Positions 23,913 through 33,742 are shown, counted from the first letter of the stretch. The stretch is DNA of 64,000 nucleotides from Triatoma infestans (GCA_011037195.1 JAAEAF010006603.1:1-64000), one strand, 5' to 3'. Made by a program: numbers and translations. Notes: generated from the sequence alone by a model not told the origin.

Positions 23913-24032
23913 TTATGTTTTACGTCTGTCTCGAAGTACCATAGGATGTTTATTTTGGGATTGTGGCATTTTCCTTATATATGCCTTTTTAATTTTACTG
24001 AGGTGTACTACTTTTTTACCGTCTTCCATACG
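23913..24032 (-). pseudogene. Integrase C-terminal end, cut off by a SINE
   Basis: Leftward from the SINE, the minus strand continues the integrase: RMEDGKKVVHLSKIKKAY, then KMPQSQNKHPMVLRDRRKT and a stop at 23913-23915. This follows the GPYKIDKLYPNHTVRL segment on the other side of the insertion and completes a GPY/F-type C-terminal module, which binds DNA in Ty3/gypsy integrases. The SINE and its 13-bp target duplication separate the two pieces. Confidence 0.75.
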
Positions 24033-24045
24033 TAAGCGTACAGTA

Positions 24046-24250
24046 AAAGTAAAAAGTAAAGTAATGCCTATTTATTCAGGCGGGCTTAACGTCCAACTAC
24101 CAAATGAGGTGTCGTGGACGGGGGCGAAAGCACTTACTTTACTAATAACAATTTTTAAACAAATATAAAATTTAGTTATACGCTGGACTCGAACTGGGAT
24201 CCTCCCACTTACAAGTCCATGCTCATAACCACTACACCAACACCCGCCCC
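24046..24250 (-). mobile_element. SINE family C inserted in the gypsy integrase
   Basis: The head is at the high-coordinate end. On the minus strand it has an A box GTGTAGTGGTTATGAGCATG and a B box AGTTCGAGTCCAGC, so it is tRNA-derived. The tail has the CCTCATTTGGTAGTTGGACG and AAGCCCGCCTGAATAAATAG blocks and ends in a TTTACTTTTT-type tract. A perfect 13-bp direct repeat, TAAGCGTACAGTA, flanks it at 24033-24045 and 24251-24263. The insertion is younger than the gypsy copy and splits its integrase. A tail fragment of the same family is at 20.4 kb. Confidence 0.9.
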
Positions 24251-24800
24251 TAAGCGTACAGTATGGTTGGGGTATAATTTGTCTATTTTGTAAGGTCCAG
24301 AAAATTTATGACCAAATTTGCCCTGAGGTTTGAAAATTTTGAGGTAAACATTGTCATTAACCTGAAATTGATGTTTAGATACATTCCGATTATAATATTT
24401 GGCTCTAGTAACTTTTGCCTTTTCATTATTTTCCTTAGCTGAAGCGCGTACCTCTTTAATTTTATTGTACAATGTCCTGGTGTGGATATTAAAATTATCG
24501 AGGTCACGGGATGGGAAGTTTACTAGCCAAGGAAATTTGAACTTACTTCCAAATATGAGTTCATGAGGAGAATAGCCTGTCGAGGTATTTGGGCTTGAAT
24601 TGTGTGCAGCTTTTATAAGTGGTAGATATCTGTGCCACTGGTTTTGTGAGTAGTGGGAGATACTACGAGCTATCGTTTTATGGATACGTTCCAATTTGCC
24701 ATTGGAAGCAGGTGGTAGGGAGTAGTGTTAACTTTTCGGATTTTCAATAGGGTGCAGATCTGAAGTATTATGGTAGAAGTGAAATTGGTACCTAAATCTG
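24209..24800 (-). pseudogene. Gypsy integrase, second half of catalytic core and C-terminal domain
   Basis: The minus strand shows YGTPKCLLSDLGTNF (second catalytic aspartate, about 24760-24820), then ASNGKLERIHKTIA (catalytic glutamate, about 24670-24710). AAHNSSPNTSTGYSPHEL, a charged linker and GPYKIDKLYPNHTVRL (about 24260-24310) follow. A frameshift separates the aspartate and glutamate segments. The C-terminal module is then interrupted by the SINE at 24046-24250. Integrase joins the retrotransposon cDNA to host DNA. All three acidic catalytic residues are visible across frames, so damage is by frameshift and insertion rather than loss of motifs. Confidence 0.88.
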
Positions 24801-25330
24801 ATAGTAGGCACTTGGGGGTGCCATAATGGGTGAAATTTCATTTATAAGTATCCGCGCAATATTCTCAGCCTTTTGATTTGTCATGGGAAACATCTCGAGA
24901 AAGCGAGAGTACTGGCAGATAATGGTAAGGATGTATTTGTATTCCTCACCTGTGTCTGGATTAGTGGAAACTTCCATGGGACCTACTACATCTATAGATA
25001 AATGCCTGAAATACGTTCGTTGGCTCTTGAAAATCACCCAAGGGAGGTTTGTGAGGAATATGCGACTTACTAGTAGCGCAACTATGACATGTTTGCACAT
25101 AGTTTTGCACATCAGTAGAAATATTTGGCCAAGTGAAGAACATTTTTATTCTGTCATATGTCTTATGAATACCATAGTGTCCCGAGAGAGGATTGTTATG
25201 AAATAATCTCATGATGGTATCACGCATAGTGTTAGGTACTAGCGTGCAATTGTCAACCGTATGCACTATTAAACCCTGTTGGTCTAAGGAATAGTGGGGT
25301 GTTTGAGTAACTTCTGACATTCAGCGTCAT
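24801..25330 (-). pseudogene. Gypsy integrase, zinc-binding and first half of core
   Basis: The HHCC zinc-binding domain is visible as LFHNNPLSGHYGIHKTYDR and CHSCATSK. The core starts with LSIDVVGPMEV, containing the first catalytic aspartate. YKYILTIICQYSRFLEMFPM follows. The two parts are in different frames and overlap around 24961-25112, so there is a frameshift between the zinc finger and the core. The fragment follows RNase H, giving the RT-RNase H-INT order that defines Ty3/gypsy rather than Ty1/copia. Confidence 0.88.
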
Positions 25331-25951
25331 TACTTTGAAGTTCTAGGACTTCCAGGAGGTCTATCGTTGGATAGTATTCATCGGTTTCGGCTTGAATGCA
25401 GCCTATGTATCGACTAAGTGCGTCCGCATGTGCAATATTCTTGCCGGAACGATGCTCATATAAAAATCAAATTCTGCCAGTTTCATGCTCCAGCGGAAGA
25501 GCTTATTGTGGCTATCTTTGATGTTTTTGAGCCATTGGAGGGCTGCGTGGTCTGTAACTACCTTAAATCTGTAGCCATACAAGATATATCTATAGGTTTT
25601 ACACCCAAAGACGATGGCTAACAATTCACGTTCGGTAGTACAGTATTTGGATTCTGCTTCATTAAGCACACGTGAAGCAAACGCTATGGGCCTTTCATCG
25701 CCATTAATATTTTGGCTTAGAATTGCGGAAATACCTATATTACTTGCATCCGTAGTAAGGATGAATTCATGGTCGTAATTTGGATAGGCTAGAACTGGTG
25801 GAGATATTAAGGTGGATTTGAGAGCTTGAAAAGCGTCTTGACGCTCTTGTGTCCACTGAAAATTTACACCTTTCTTTGTAAGGTCTGTGAGTGGCTTGGC
25901 AAGCTCAGAAAATTTGGGGATAAATTTCCTATAGAAACCTATGAAACCCAA
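25331..25951 (-). pseudogene. Gypsy RNase H domain
   Basis: MGFIGFYRKFIPKFSELAKP is the end of the RT connection. The RNase H catalytic segments are ILTTDASNIGISAIL (first aspartate), CTTERELLAIVFGCK (glutamate) and VVTDHAALQWL (aspartate). The frame ends at 25403 with MRTHLVDT and a stop, where an intact element would read through to the integrase. RNase H removes the RNA template during cDNA synthesis. The domain itself looks complete. Confidence 0.9.
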
Positions 25952-26004
25952 AAATGCTCTGACGTCTTTTAATTTACGAGGTACTGGATAATTCTTAACC
26001 GATT

Positions 26005-27018
26005 TTAATTTTTCTTCGTCGGTCTTATTCCGTTAGAACTAATTACATAACCCAGATATTTACAGCTGTCTTTAAAAAATTGACATTTACCCAAGTCTAT
26101 ACACAAGTTACCAGCCTGGAGACGCTTCATTACTTTTAATAATGCATGGAGGTGTTCGTCGAAGGTTTTCCCATGGAAGACGAGTATATCGTCTATGAAG
26201 GTGTGGCAGATGTCACCAGTATATCCGGACATAATTTTGTCCATTAAACGCTGATAAGCGCTGCTGGCGTTCTTTAAACCGAAGGGAAGAACCTTGAATT
26301 GATAGGTTCCGAAATTAGTGACGAAGGAAGTCTTTTCTTTAGATGCTTCGTCAAGGAGGATGCCGTGGAAGGCACCACTGATGTCTAAGGTGGTATAGAA
26401 ACGGGTGGCATTCAGTGTGGATAGGATATGCTGTATATCCGGGAGTGGGTAAATTTCAGAAGTGGTGATGGCATTTAGTTTGCGAAGATCAACCACATAC
26501 CTGTATTGTTTTCGGAGCTGTGTAATGTCTGTAACATCAACTTTAGTGTGGTTAGCGTGTTTTTTCTTAATGAGTATGACGGGGTGAGCCCAGTTGGATT
26601 TACTTTCCTCTATTATACCTCTATCAAGATTGTCTTGTATGAGGGCCTTGAGGATGGGAGCCTCGGAGTGGGCTATTTTATACGGGCGGCTGGACACAGA
26701 GGCATGATTTTTTGTGTCAATGTGGTGAGTGACTCCAGAAAATTTTGTTTGAAAATTGTTGTCGTGTGTGAAGGCGTCATAAAAAGGAGTGAGGGCATGT
26801 AGAACTTGTTGTTGTTGTTGGGAAGAGAGATGCGTTAATTTGTTGAGAAGTTCTTGTTGAAATAGAGCGATTTCGTTTGTGTTAGTTTGAGTGGCAGATT
26901 GTACTGCGTTTATGGTGTGAGTCTGTAAGTCTGTTTCAAAATCGTATTCGATATGAGCGATTGGAAAGTGTTTTTGAATAGCAATTTCGTGTGAGGTAGT
27001 GTTTATAAGGTTGTGCAT
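26005..27018 (-). pseudogene. Gypsy reverse transcriptase
   Basis: RT motifs occur in order on the minus strand: YRYVVDLRKLNAIT, YPLPDIQHILSTLNATRFYT, LDISGAFHGI (first catalytic aspartate), LPFGLKNASSAYQRLMD and HTFIDDILVF (the DD catalytic pair, FIDD form). KCQFFKDSCKYLGYVIS then follows. The frame is the same as the protease frame upstream but is separated from it by one TAA codon (27025-27027). A frameshift near 26000 separates it from RNase H. A Q-rich patch lies near 26800. The domain shows no missing catalytic residue. Confidence 0.92.
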
Positions 27019-27024
27019 GTGTTG

Positions 27025-27681
27025 TTAGCAATATGTACGATAGAATTGGGCATGTAGATAGGTTTTGTTGTGTAAGCAGAATTTGTGTGTCGAGAGGAAT
27101 TTTCGATATAGTGTATGTGTTTGTATTATGTGTGCGCGAGGTGGCACTATAATTTTGTGGCGAAGCTGCAGGGTTTTGGGTAAGGGTAGCTGTTGAATCG
27201 AATTGATTTGGTGCGTTTGAGCACTATTTGAAAATGGAATGTTGAATTTATTGAGCGTTAGTGTACGTGTGCGCAAATTAATAATTGCCCTATTTAATGT
27301 AAGGACATCTCTACCAAGTATTAATTGGAAATTGCCTTTTAATTGCGAAACTATGAATTCGCCAGAAAAATTGGAATTTTCGACATTGTCCGCATGCAAA
27401 CGAAGGGACGTGATGCCATAATTAGGTATTACTTGGTTAGTCAGAGATTTTAAAATAATGTTGGAATGCTGAAGGTTCTTATTTCGACAAAAACTGGAAT
27501 CCACTAGGCTGTGGCTAGCTCCAGTGTCTACAAGGGCACGAATAAATTTTTTGCCAATTCTTAAATTTACTAACAAATTATCAGAATTGGTGAAAGCAGG
27601 TATGAGAGCCAAGGTCATAACATCAGCCGTTCGTGAGAGCGGCTGTGGGCTTAACCGTTTTTTGGCTGTATCTGGAAACAT
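27025..27681 (-). pseudogene. Gypsy aspartic protease region
   Basis: The active-site motif ALVDTGASHSLVD lies at residues about 49-61, and the C-terminal partner motif LILGRDVL follows about 70 residues later, as in retroviral-type proteases. The frame overlaps the 3' end of gag (27651-27681) and lies in the -1 frame relative to it, fitting expression by -1 ribosomal frameshifting, an inference. About 75 residues follow the protease fold before the TAA at 27025, which cuts it from RT. Confidence 0.88.
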
Positions 27682-28460
27682 GTTCGAGCCGTATGTCCAA
27701 ATTTAGAACAAAATTGGCAAGTGGGCCTATTTTGGAGGTTATTGCTACCATTATTATTATTATGACTATACTGGGGTCTGTCTGAATAAGGGTTAAATCG
27801 CGAATTGTTTGAATTAATTCGAGGACTATGATTATTACTATAATATTGATTATTATTATTATTATAGCGATTATTACTATTTGCTCTGTGATTAAAGTTT
27901 TGCGGAATATTAAATTTCTTAGGCATTTTGCCAAAGTTAGTACGAGGTTTTGGTCTGAATTTGTTGGTGCAGTCCACGTCAAAATGTGGACCGGAACAAT
28001 AGCGGCATGGCCTGTTCTTTATTACATTAAAAACTCTACGAGTGGAAGTTGGCTTTAATGTTGGCTTCTGACTTTTATTACGATGCGGGCATTCTCTGTG
28101 GAAATGCATTTGTCCACAGTAACGACAAGGAGATGGAGGTGTACGATTAGAATTTTTCGAAGTTACAGCGAAAACTGTGGGGTTTGTTTCAGAAGCCTGG
28201 ACTTCCTTTAGGGCATTGGCATAGGAAAGTGCTTCATCTAATTTTTGAGGAAGCTTCGTTCGCACCTCATTACGAAGCGGTTGAGGAAGTGACTTCAAGA
28301 ATGCATCAGTGGCCAGTTTATCTAGAATTGCTTGTAAGGCCTCGAGTGGGTTAGCTTGAGCTTTTAAATGAATGGCGGATTGGATATGTCTAATCCTATC
28401 CGCGAATGTTTCAGGAGACTCAGTGGGCAAGGACTGAATATTAGTCATCTGTTGTAAGAG
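27651..28460 (-). pseudogene. Gypsy gag, C-terminal half with three zinc knuckles
   Basis: The frame opens with capsid-like sequence (SPETFADRIRHIQSAIHLKA, LKSLPQPLRNEVRTKLPQ) and runs into a nucleocapsid region. Two knuckles have the compact form CX2CX3HX4C (CRYCGQMHFHREC, CRYCSGPHFDVDC). A third is canonical CX2CX4HX4C (CQFCSKFGHTARTC). An Asn-rich, low-complexity stretch separates the second and third. Gag packages the element RNA, and the knuckles bind nucleic acid. A diverged relative with the same knuckle arrangement is on the plus strand at 42.25 kb. Confidence 0.9.
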
Positions 28461-28462
28461 GA

Positions 28463-28978
28463 CTAGGGTGTTTTCTCCTTACGAAATCGGGCTAGAAGTC
28501 GCTCAGAAATTAGAGGATACGTTATAGTTGTACCCTGGCGTTGTAATTCCGCTTTCTGGGTGTCGTAAAATATTTTTGCAGAACCTGAGAGTCTAAGAGC
28601 TAATATTTCTAATTTAGCTGCGTCGTCCCAGCCAGAAAGACTAGCACAATGGCTAATTTGGTCAAGGAAATCTGACACTTTGGCTGAATTTTCGCCATCG
28701 AAGGTAGGTAAGCTATTGATTAATTGCAAATTCCGTAAGGGATTAGGTTGATTATTAATTGGAGGATTTGCTAATTGCTGCTGCGCAAGCAAATATTCTA
28801 CAGCAGCGTCGATGCCCATGTCTTGTCCATTTATCTTATACATTTTGGAATTGAATAAATTACTTGGGGAAAGATTATATTTTTCAAGACGTCTACGTAA
28901 TTGGAGTAAATTGCCTCCAACAGAAAGTTTATTATCGCGTAATATCTTTATAATTTGGGATCTATTAAGTACACTCAT
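28463..28978 (-). pseudogene. Gypsy gag, N-terminal half with SAP-like segment
   Basis: It starts at ATG 28976-28978, about 220 bases inside the 5' LTR boundary, a normal leader length. Residues about 10-33 (ILRDNKLSVGGNLLQLRRRL) resemble a SAP DNA-binding motif. Then comes a linker and a retrotransposon-gag-type segment (LPTFDGENSAKVSDFLDQIS, LRLSGSAKIFYDTQ). The frame ends at a TAG about where homologous gag sequence continues in another frame (27651-28460), so a one-base shift near an AAAA run breaks gag here. Confidence 0.88.
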
Positions 28979-29194
28979 AAATTCAAAATTCGAAAGGGAT
29001 TGAGGTACAAGTGGTACAATTACAAAAATTTAAAAATGAAATTCACTAGAAAATTCAATAATGGGAAATATTGAAGATATTTCCGCTGAGAAAGTAATTA
29101 AAAAAAACAATCAAATTATCTGATGGATAATTTGTTTAATTATGAAATTAAAATTTTTACGTACTTGTAAATTGTGGATTCTCGTTGAAAATAT

Positions 29195-29212
29195 CCCAAA
29201 CAGCTGGCACCA
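29195..29212 (-). other. Primer-binding site of the gypsy element
   Basis: TGGTGCCAGCTGTTTGGG on the minus strand lies 6 bases inside the 5' LTR. TGG pairs with the universal CCA end of tRNA. The primer tRNA was not identified. Confidence 0.7.
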
Positions 29213-29218
29213 ATGTAA

Positions 29219-29666
29219 TGTAATGGTGTGGAGTTGTATTTGTAGTAGTGGTAGTGTGTAGCACGAGCGTTTTAGTGAAAAGGGCTTATAAGTTTGTAAT
29301 TTTAAAAGAGAATGAAGTGTTAGCAATAATAAGGAAGTCGCACTGTTTTTCAAAAGATATATTCTCCAAGAGAAATTAAGTTAACAACAATATGCTTATA
29401 AATTAATTGGAATAATTCTTAAAATTTGATATGGCTCTGATGTTTTCACTTTGGTAGCTAGAACGAGTCTGTCTTCAAATATTTCTTCTCTTTGTCCGTT
29501 TAGTGCCTCCCTTGTTAGTAGAAGGGGTCAGAACAAAGCCATAAAGGTTCTTGGACATTCCTAGTAACGGTATTCGTATTACCTGGCTGGTCCCTTCGCA
29601 ACTTATTTTGATAATTTATATTCATTTAAAATTTAATATTATTTCAAGTTTCTTGCATCCATCACA
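29219..29666 (-). repeat. 5' LTR of the gypsy element
   Basis: The ends are TG...CA on the plus strand (TGTAATGGTGTGG ... GCATCCATCACA). It drives transcription of the element toward lower coordinates. It is homologous to the three solo LTRs at 8.4, 41.2 and 54.3 kb mainly in the segment containing GCACGAGCG and AAAGAGAATGAAG, so those come from a related but different subfamily. Confidence 0.92.
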
Positions 29667-29856
29667 GTAGCTACACCATCATCAACCTTTAAAGGGTTCA
29701 TCTCGCTAGCAAACTATTCACCACCAAATTAGAACCAAGCAATCATAAGATAAGTGCCAATTCCTGTATTCATTGATTTCACCAACAAAACCTATTACCA
29801 TCACATGTAACCTTCATTTATATAATGTTAAATAGGTCAATCAAATGTTTATCCTA

Positions 29857-30092
29857 GGGAAGGAATTAGCTCAGTGGTAGCGCGCTGGACTAGTACGCGG
29901 AGATCCCGGGTTCGAATCCAGCCATGCTGCCCTTAGATTTTCCCTTCCTAGGAGGCTTTACAGCTCACTGTCCGGTGATGGACCGTGTTGTCTGTAATGA
30001 GATAACACTGTCTAGAGGCCGGCAGTGCACTGAGAAGGCTTCGGACGCAAATGATCGTACTGAAGACGCGCCTTAATTAAAAAAAAAAGAAA
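29857..30092 (+). mobile_element. SINE family B, full copy
   Basis: The tRNA-like head has A box TTAGCTCAGTGGTAGCGC and B box GGTTCGAATCC. The body has CTTAGATTTTCCCTTCCTAG, the CCGGTGATGGACC segment and GAGGCCGGCAGTGCACTG, and ends in TTAATT plus an A tract. A perfect 10-bp duplication, GTTTATCCTA, flanks it (29847-29856 and 30093-30102). Other copies are at 7.8, 30.2, 39.0 and 61.5 kb. The head should work as a polymerase III promoter but does not fold into a full tRNA. Confidence 0.88.
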
Positions 30093-30175
30093 GTTTATCC
30101 TAAGTTTGAAGACAATAGCAGAATAAATTATAATAAATTACTGCAGAAGAAAATCATGTTTGCTTCAAAAACCAT

Positions 30176-30420
30176 GTTTTTTTTTGTTTGTTTTAATTTA
30201 AGGCACGTCAACATCTATGGTTATTGGCTTCCGGAGCCTTCTCAGTGCACTGCCGGCCTCTGGACAGTGTTTCTCTCGTTACAGTTAATACTGACCATCA
30301 CCGGACAGAGAACTGTAGAGGGGCTCCTAGAAAGAGAAAATCTAAGGGCAGCATAGCTGGGCTCGAACCTGACCAGCTGACCTCCTCCACGTGGCAGTCC
30401 AGTGCGCTAACTTCTTTGTT
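30176..30420 (-). mobile_element. SINE family B, inverted relative to its neighbour
   Basis: The T run and TTAATTTAAGGC lie at the left and the reversed head (GCTCGAACCTGACC, CAGTCCAGTGCGCTAAC) at the right. With the plus-strand copy 84 bases away it forms a long inverted repeat of about 230-bp arms. Confidence 0.82.
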
Positions 30421-30810
30421 TTCGGTTATTTTTTTTTTACAATTAAGATCCAAATTAAAAATTGGATATAACTTTGTTTGATTGATGCATGGAAATACCC
30501 TGGAAAACTCAAATGAATCAAAGATTTCTGGAAGTTGATATAGGCGTACTTATTTAATGGTGAGGTAAAATAAATTATGCCCATTTTACTCTTTTGATTT
30601 CTAAATTATCTTGAAAACTGTGATCATTTTACTAATAAGATGCACATGTTATGTGTTTAAGGAATTTTTTTTTTTGGTTGGCGTGTTGAATAAACAAATC
30701 TTTGAATATTTACTCATTTGTTAATTGTTTCAAATACCCATTGTTCAATAAATGTGTCACAAATTGATCATATGGACAAGAAGCAATAAATGAACATCTG
30801 GTCAAATAAT
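30421..30810. other. No gene seen
   Basis: AT-rich sequence with a T run near 30665-30675. The right end carries the left target copy of the foldback element. Confidence 0.5.
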
Positions 30811-30820
30811 ATTTTTGACT

Positions 30821-31111
30821 ATCAGAGATATTTTCCGTGATAGCCTGCTTCTTTTTGTGGTCATCGACCGGTTTCGTATTATAACATAGACTTGCACAGA
30901 GCAAATTTAGTTGATACAGTCAACTAATCTTAGAGTGTATCAACTAAATTTGCTCTGTGCAAGTCTATGCTATTATCACACGTTTCACAAAACACACCCT
31001 GATAATGGGCGAACGGCCGAAACCGGTCGATGACCACAAAAAGAAACAGGCTATCCCGGAAAATATCTCTGATGCTTTCCAACTCTGCGGAACCAACCAC
31101 AACAATGAAAA
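30821..31111. mobile_element. Foldback element 'FB', copy b, with 10-bp target duplication
   Basis: The left arm is ATCAGAGATATTTTCCGTGA, TAGCCTGCTTC, TCATCGACCGGTTTCG. The right arm repeats it inverted and continues further outward (CTTTCCAACTCTGCGGAACC, AACCACAAC). A second nested inverted pair lies inside (GACTTGCACAGAGCAAATTT and its complement, about 30885-30965). ATTTTTGACT flanks the element at 30811-30820 and 31112-31121. The left arm is shorter than the right, as if one end were truncated on insertion. Confidence 0.85.
30995..31035 (+). ncRNA. Hammerhead-ribozyme-like core, FB copy b right arm
   Basis: CTGATAA (canonical CTGANGA with G8 changed), T, a GGGC/GgCC hairpin, GAAAC, CGGTC, GATGACC. 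The GAAA box, the loopless ACCGGT stem III and the UC cleavage dinucleotide are kept. Loss of G8 should abolish activity. Confidence 0.4.
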
Positions 31112-31121
31112 ATTTTTGACT

Positions 31122-31877
31122 AGTTCAAAAACTTATTTGTTTTGATTACACAAATGCAAGCAACATTATGAACTAAAAATATATTTTGTATACATAATTT
31201 ATATATTTATTTCTTCTTGTTATCAAGATGAAATCTATCCCCCACGCCCTCTTGAGACTGTTGTTGGTCAGACCTTCTTCTCATCTTACACCATTATTAC
31301 ATTTCCTGCATATCGTATTTTTTCCAATTTATTGTTTGAGTGATTTACAAGGATGACGTAAACATTTAATTATATTCATTAAGTACATGTTGCCAGGTTA
31401 CTTCTAATTGTGTATAACAAACTTATATATTATATAGGAAGACATTCTCTATTCAATTTATATAAATTTTAATAAATAAAAAAAAGCTCAATTTATTCAA
31501 AGCTTAGATATTCAGCCAAAATTTTCAATTTCTAAATTCTCAATATTTTTGCCAACATTGGAAATGTAAAATGTATTTAACCTGTGGATTGAAACTAATA
31601 AAGGTAGCGTATTCTATAACGAATGTAAAAAAAAACTTTAGGCATCTGTTGGGGAAGTCACTTTAACTAAAACAATGTAATATGAACTATTTCAGATAAA
31701 TTATAGAACTATAGCAGTTCGAAGTTTTAGCATTTATATTCATTCACCAATGAAAAAAAAAACAAAAATCGTCAGCAATTGTTATTTATAAGTATCTGTT
31801 ATTTTATAATAAAACACATACAGTCATATGTAAACAATAATTTAGTATTAGTGGGGTATGTAGAGCAAATTGGATTG
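31122..31877. other. No gene seen
   Basis: AT-rich unique sequence. Nothing recognised. Confidence 0.5.
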
Positions 31878-32450
31878 CTTCAGTGCCAGCTGAGTATGCT
31901 GATATTGTGTTCATTTATGGTTACTGCGATGGTAATGCTCTTCATGTATCAAGAGAATATCAATGGAGATTTCCGAATAGATGTCCACCTTCAATAGATT
32001 ATTCACCGTAATTCCAAAGGGTTCAAGAGACAGGAACAACTACTATATGTGTAATAATGTAGGCAATGAAGAAAATGTAATCAACGCAGTTTTGCACAAT
32101 TCCACAACAAGTACTAAACAAATTGCAGGCCAGACGCTCCTTTTATCGAATTTTGTACACTTTCTACGCCGAGAATTCCTTTCATGTACATCAGGCTTTA
32201 CTACCACAGAACATTATGGCCAACGTGTGTAGTTTTGCACCTGGCTGCTATATATGGTTGCAGAAGATCCAGACTTTGTTTCTAGTGTTCTGTGGACTAA
32301 GTCTCTACGAGAGATGGTGTCCAAAAACTTTCATAGTTATGGTCTCTACAAAATCCATATTCCATGGAACAGTCGCGATTTCAACATCGCTTTAGTGTTA
32401 ACACCTAAGGTGGCATTTTCAATACTCAGTTATTTGGAATAATCTCAGTT
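31878..32450 (+). pseudogene. Decayed DDE transposase with N-terminal DUF4817-type helix-turn-helix
   Basis: Plus-strand frames give EYADIVFIYGYCDGNALHVS, then YQWRFPNRCPPS near 31885-31995. Next come an NAVLHNSTTSTKQIA segment near 32075-32120, FHVHQALLPQNIMA near 32180-32225, and EDPDFVSSVLWTKSL near 32255-32305. This is the order seen in a widespread insect family of Tc1/mariner-like transposases: a domain of unknown function at the N-terminus, a helix-turn-helix, then a DDE core beginning FVS-VLWTDES. Here the first catalytic aspartate is changed (WTKS), and there are several frameshifts and stops. No inverted repeats were found. Confidence 0.6.
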
Positions 32451-32799
32451 ATTTAGTCTTACATAGTAGACTGGATATGTGACTTTCCTAAATGAAAGGC
32501 TTCATGATATTTACAAAACACTCCACTCCATATGCGACTTCCCCAACAAATTCCTAAAGTTTTTCTTATATACGTTATATATCATCGTATATATGAACAA
32601 TTGAATAGCAAAGTGGCTTAAAAAAGTGATCTCACCATTTGGTGATTCTCCAAATACATTATATAATCCAATTACTATCTCCAATGCTGAGGAGATAGAG
32701 CGATTAGGCCATGTGAGGGTGACAAAGATGAAAGGTGAATTTCTGAAAAGAGCAGAGAACGACATTTCTTTATAGCCATCTGAAAGATTAAGTCTTTTA

Positions 32800-32870
32800 A
32801 TCAATTGTAAATTAGTTGATAGTTTTAGCCAGCTCTATCTTAAGTTCAATTGAGATAATTAATTATTCGG
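32800..32870. repeat. Left copy of a 71-bp duplication flanking a LINE fragment
   Basis: It matches 33672-33742 at 67 of 71 positions by eye. It starts ATCAATTGTAAATTAGTTG and ends AATTAATTATTCGG in both copies. Confidence 0.9.
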
Positions 32871-33671
32871 AGATGATAGGCAATCGGGATTCCGTTAGTT
32901 TGTTGATTCAGTGCATACATACGCTCTTGGAACTATGCCTGCGAGAAAATAAAGAAGTCTCCTTTATTTGGACACCCGGTCATGTGGGGATAAGAGATAA
33001 CGAATCTGCCGACAAAGCTGCTAAAAAAACGGCATCAGGGTTGGTAGAGACGAACGTGTGCAGTCGATTGGAAAGCTTTCCTAAAAAAACATTATCAAGG
33101 GTACCAAAGGTATCAAGGGTCCACAAAGAAATGGTGAACCTCAAATCGAGAGTCTCGGCGAGAAGAGGTTGTTCTAGCGAGAATGAGACTCGGTCACATC
33201 ATGTTGACACACTGCCACATATTCCGAAGAGAACCTCAGCCGGTATGCAGCGCTTGCAATACGACATTAACGGTCCCGCATATTTTATTGGAATGTTCGA
33301 AATATGTAAACGCGCGGGGAAAGGTAAATTTGCCGACCAGTCTTACAGATGTATTAGGAGACAATGAGGGCAATATATAGTAGACAATGAGACTTTTGTA
33401 TATCTTAGAGAGGTTCATCTATTTCATTTGTTGTGAACTAGCTGTACATATGTATGTGTTTAGTTGTTCGGTGTCTTGTGTATGGGTATGTATTTTATAA
33501 GTGATATAAGGAAGTAGAGGAATATGATTAGACCTAGATTGTGGGTTTGCTGTAGAAATTGTTAGACTGGTGGGTATGGATATGCATCCCGGATGAGTCC
33601 TTACAAATTAGAAACAGGTGCAAAGGACTACAGCTGTTGTGCACTTTCAGAAAAGCCAGGAAAAAAAAAAA
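32871..33671 (+). pseudogene. 5'-truncated LINE: RNase H end, Cys-rich tail and 3' UTR
   Basis: It begins inside RNase H. IWTPGHVGIRDNESADKAAK near 32970-33030 is the diagnostic HVGI-GNE-AD motif. After a frameshift come RLGHIMLTHCHIFRRE and CSACNTTLTVPHILLECSKY (about 33183-33310), the CCHC-type tail. The 3' UTR runs to an A tract ending at 33671. A copy of the same 3' end is on the minus strand at 45.6-46.3 kb, with the same layout. The element lacks RT and endonuclease and is flanked by a 71-bp direct duplication. Confidence 0.82.
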
Positions 33672-33742
33672 ATCAATTGTAAATTAGTTGATATTTTTAG
33701 CCAACTCTATCTTTAGTTCAATTGAGAGAATTAATTATTCGG
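33672..33742. repeat. Right copy of the 71-bp duplication
   Basis: It begins directly after the LINE A tract. The four differences from the left copy are scattered substitutions. Confidence 0.9.

Larger units (their letters stand above)
21082..29666 (-). mobile_element. Ty3/gypsy LTR retrotransposon, nearly complete but defective
   Basis: About 8.6 kb on the minus strand. Two LTRs of about 447 bp differ at roughly 20 sites by eye (about 95% identical). Inside, in transcription order, lie the PBS (29195-29212), gag, protease, reverse transcriptase, RNase H, integrase, a 2.4-kb non-coding region and the polypurine tract next to the 3' LTR. Gag has a frameshift, pro-pol has a stop and several frameshifts, and a SINE sits in the integrase. 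No env frame is present. The outer flanks (GTAA or TGTA at the left, GTAG at the right) allow an imperfect 4-bp target duplication. LTR divergence and the breaks indicate an old, immobile insertion that recombination has not yet reduced to a solo LTR. Confidence 0.93.

Noticed and set aside
29860..29935. tRNA gene at the start of SINE B
   Set aside because: The A and B boxes are present, but the ends do not pair into an acceptor stem, and the unit is dispersed with a 10-bp duplication.
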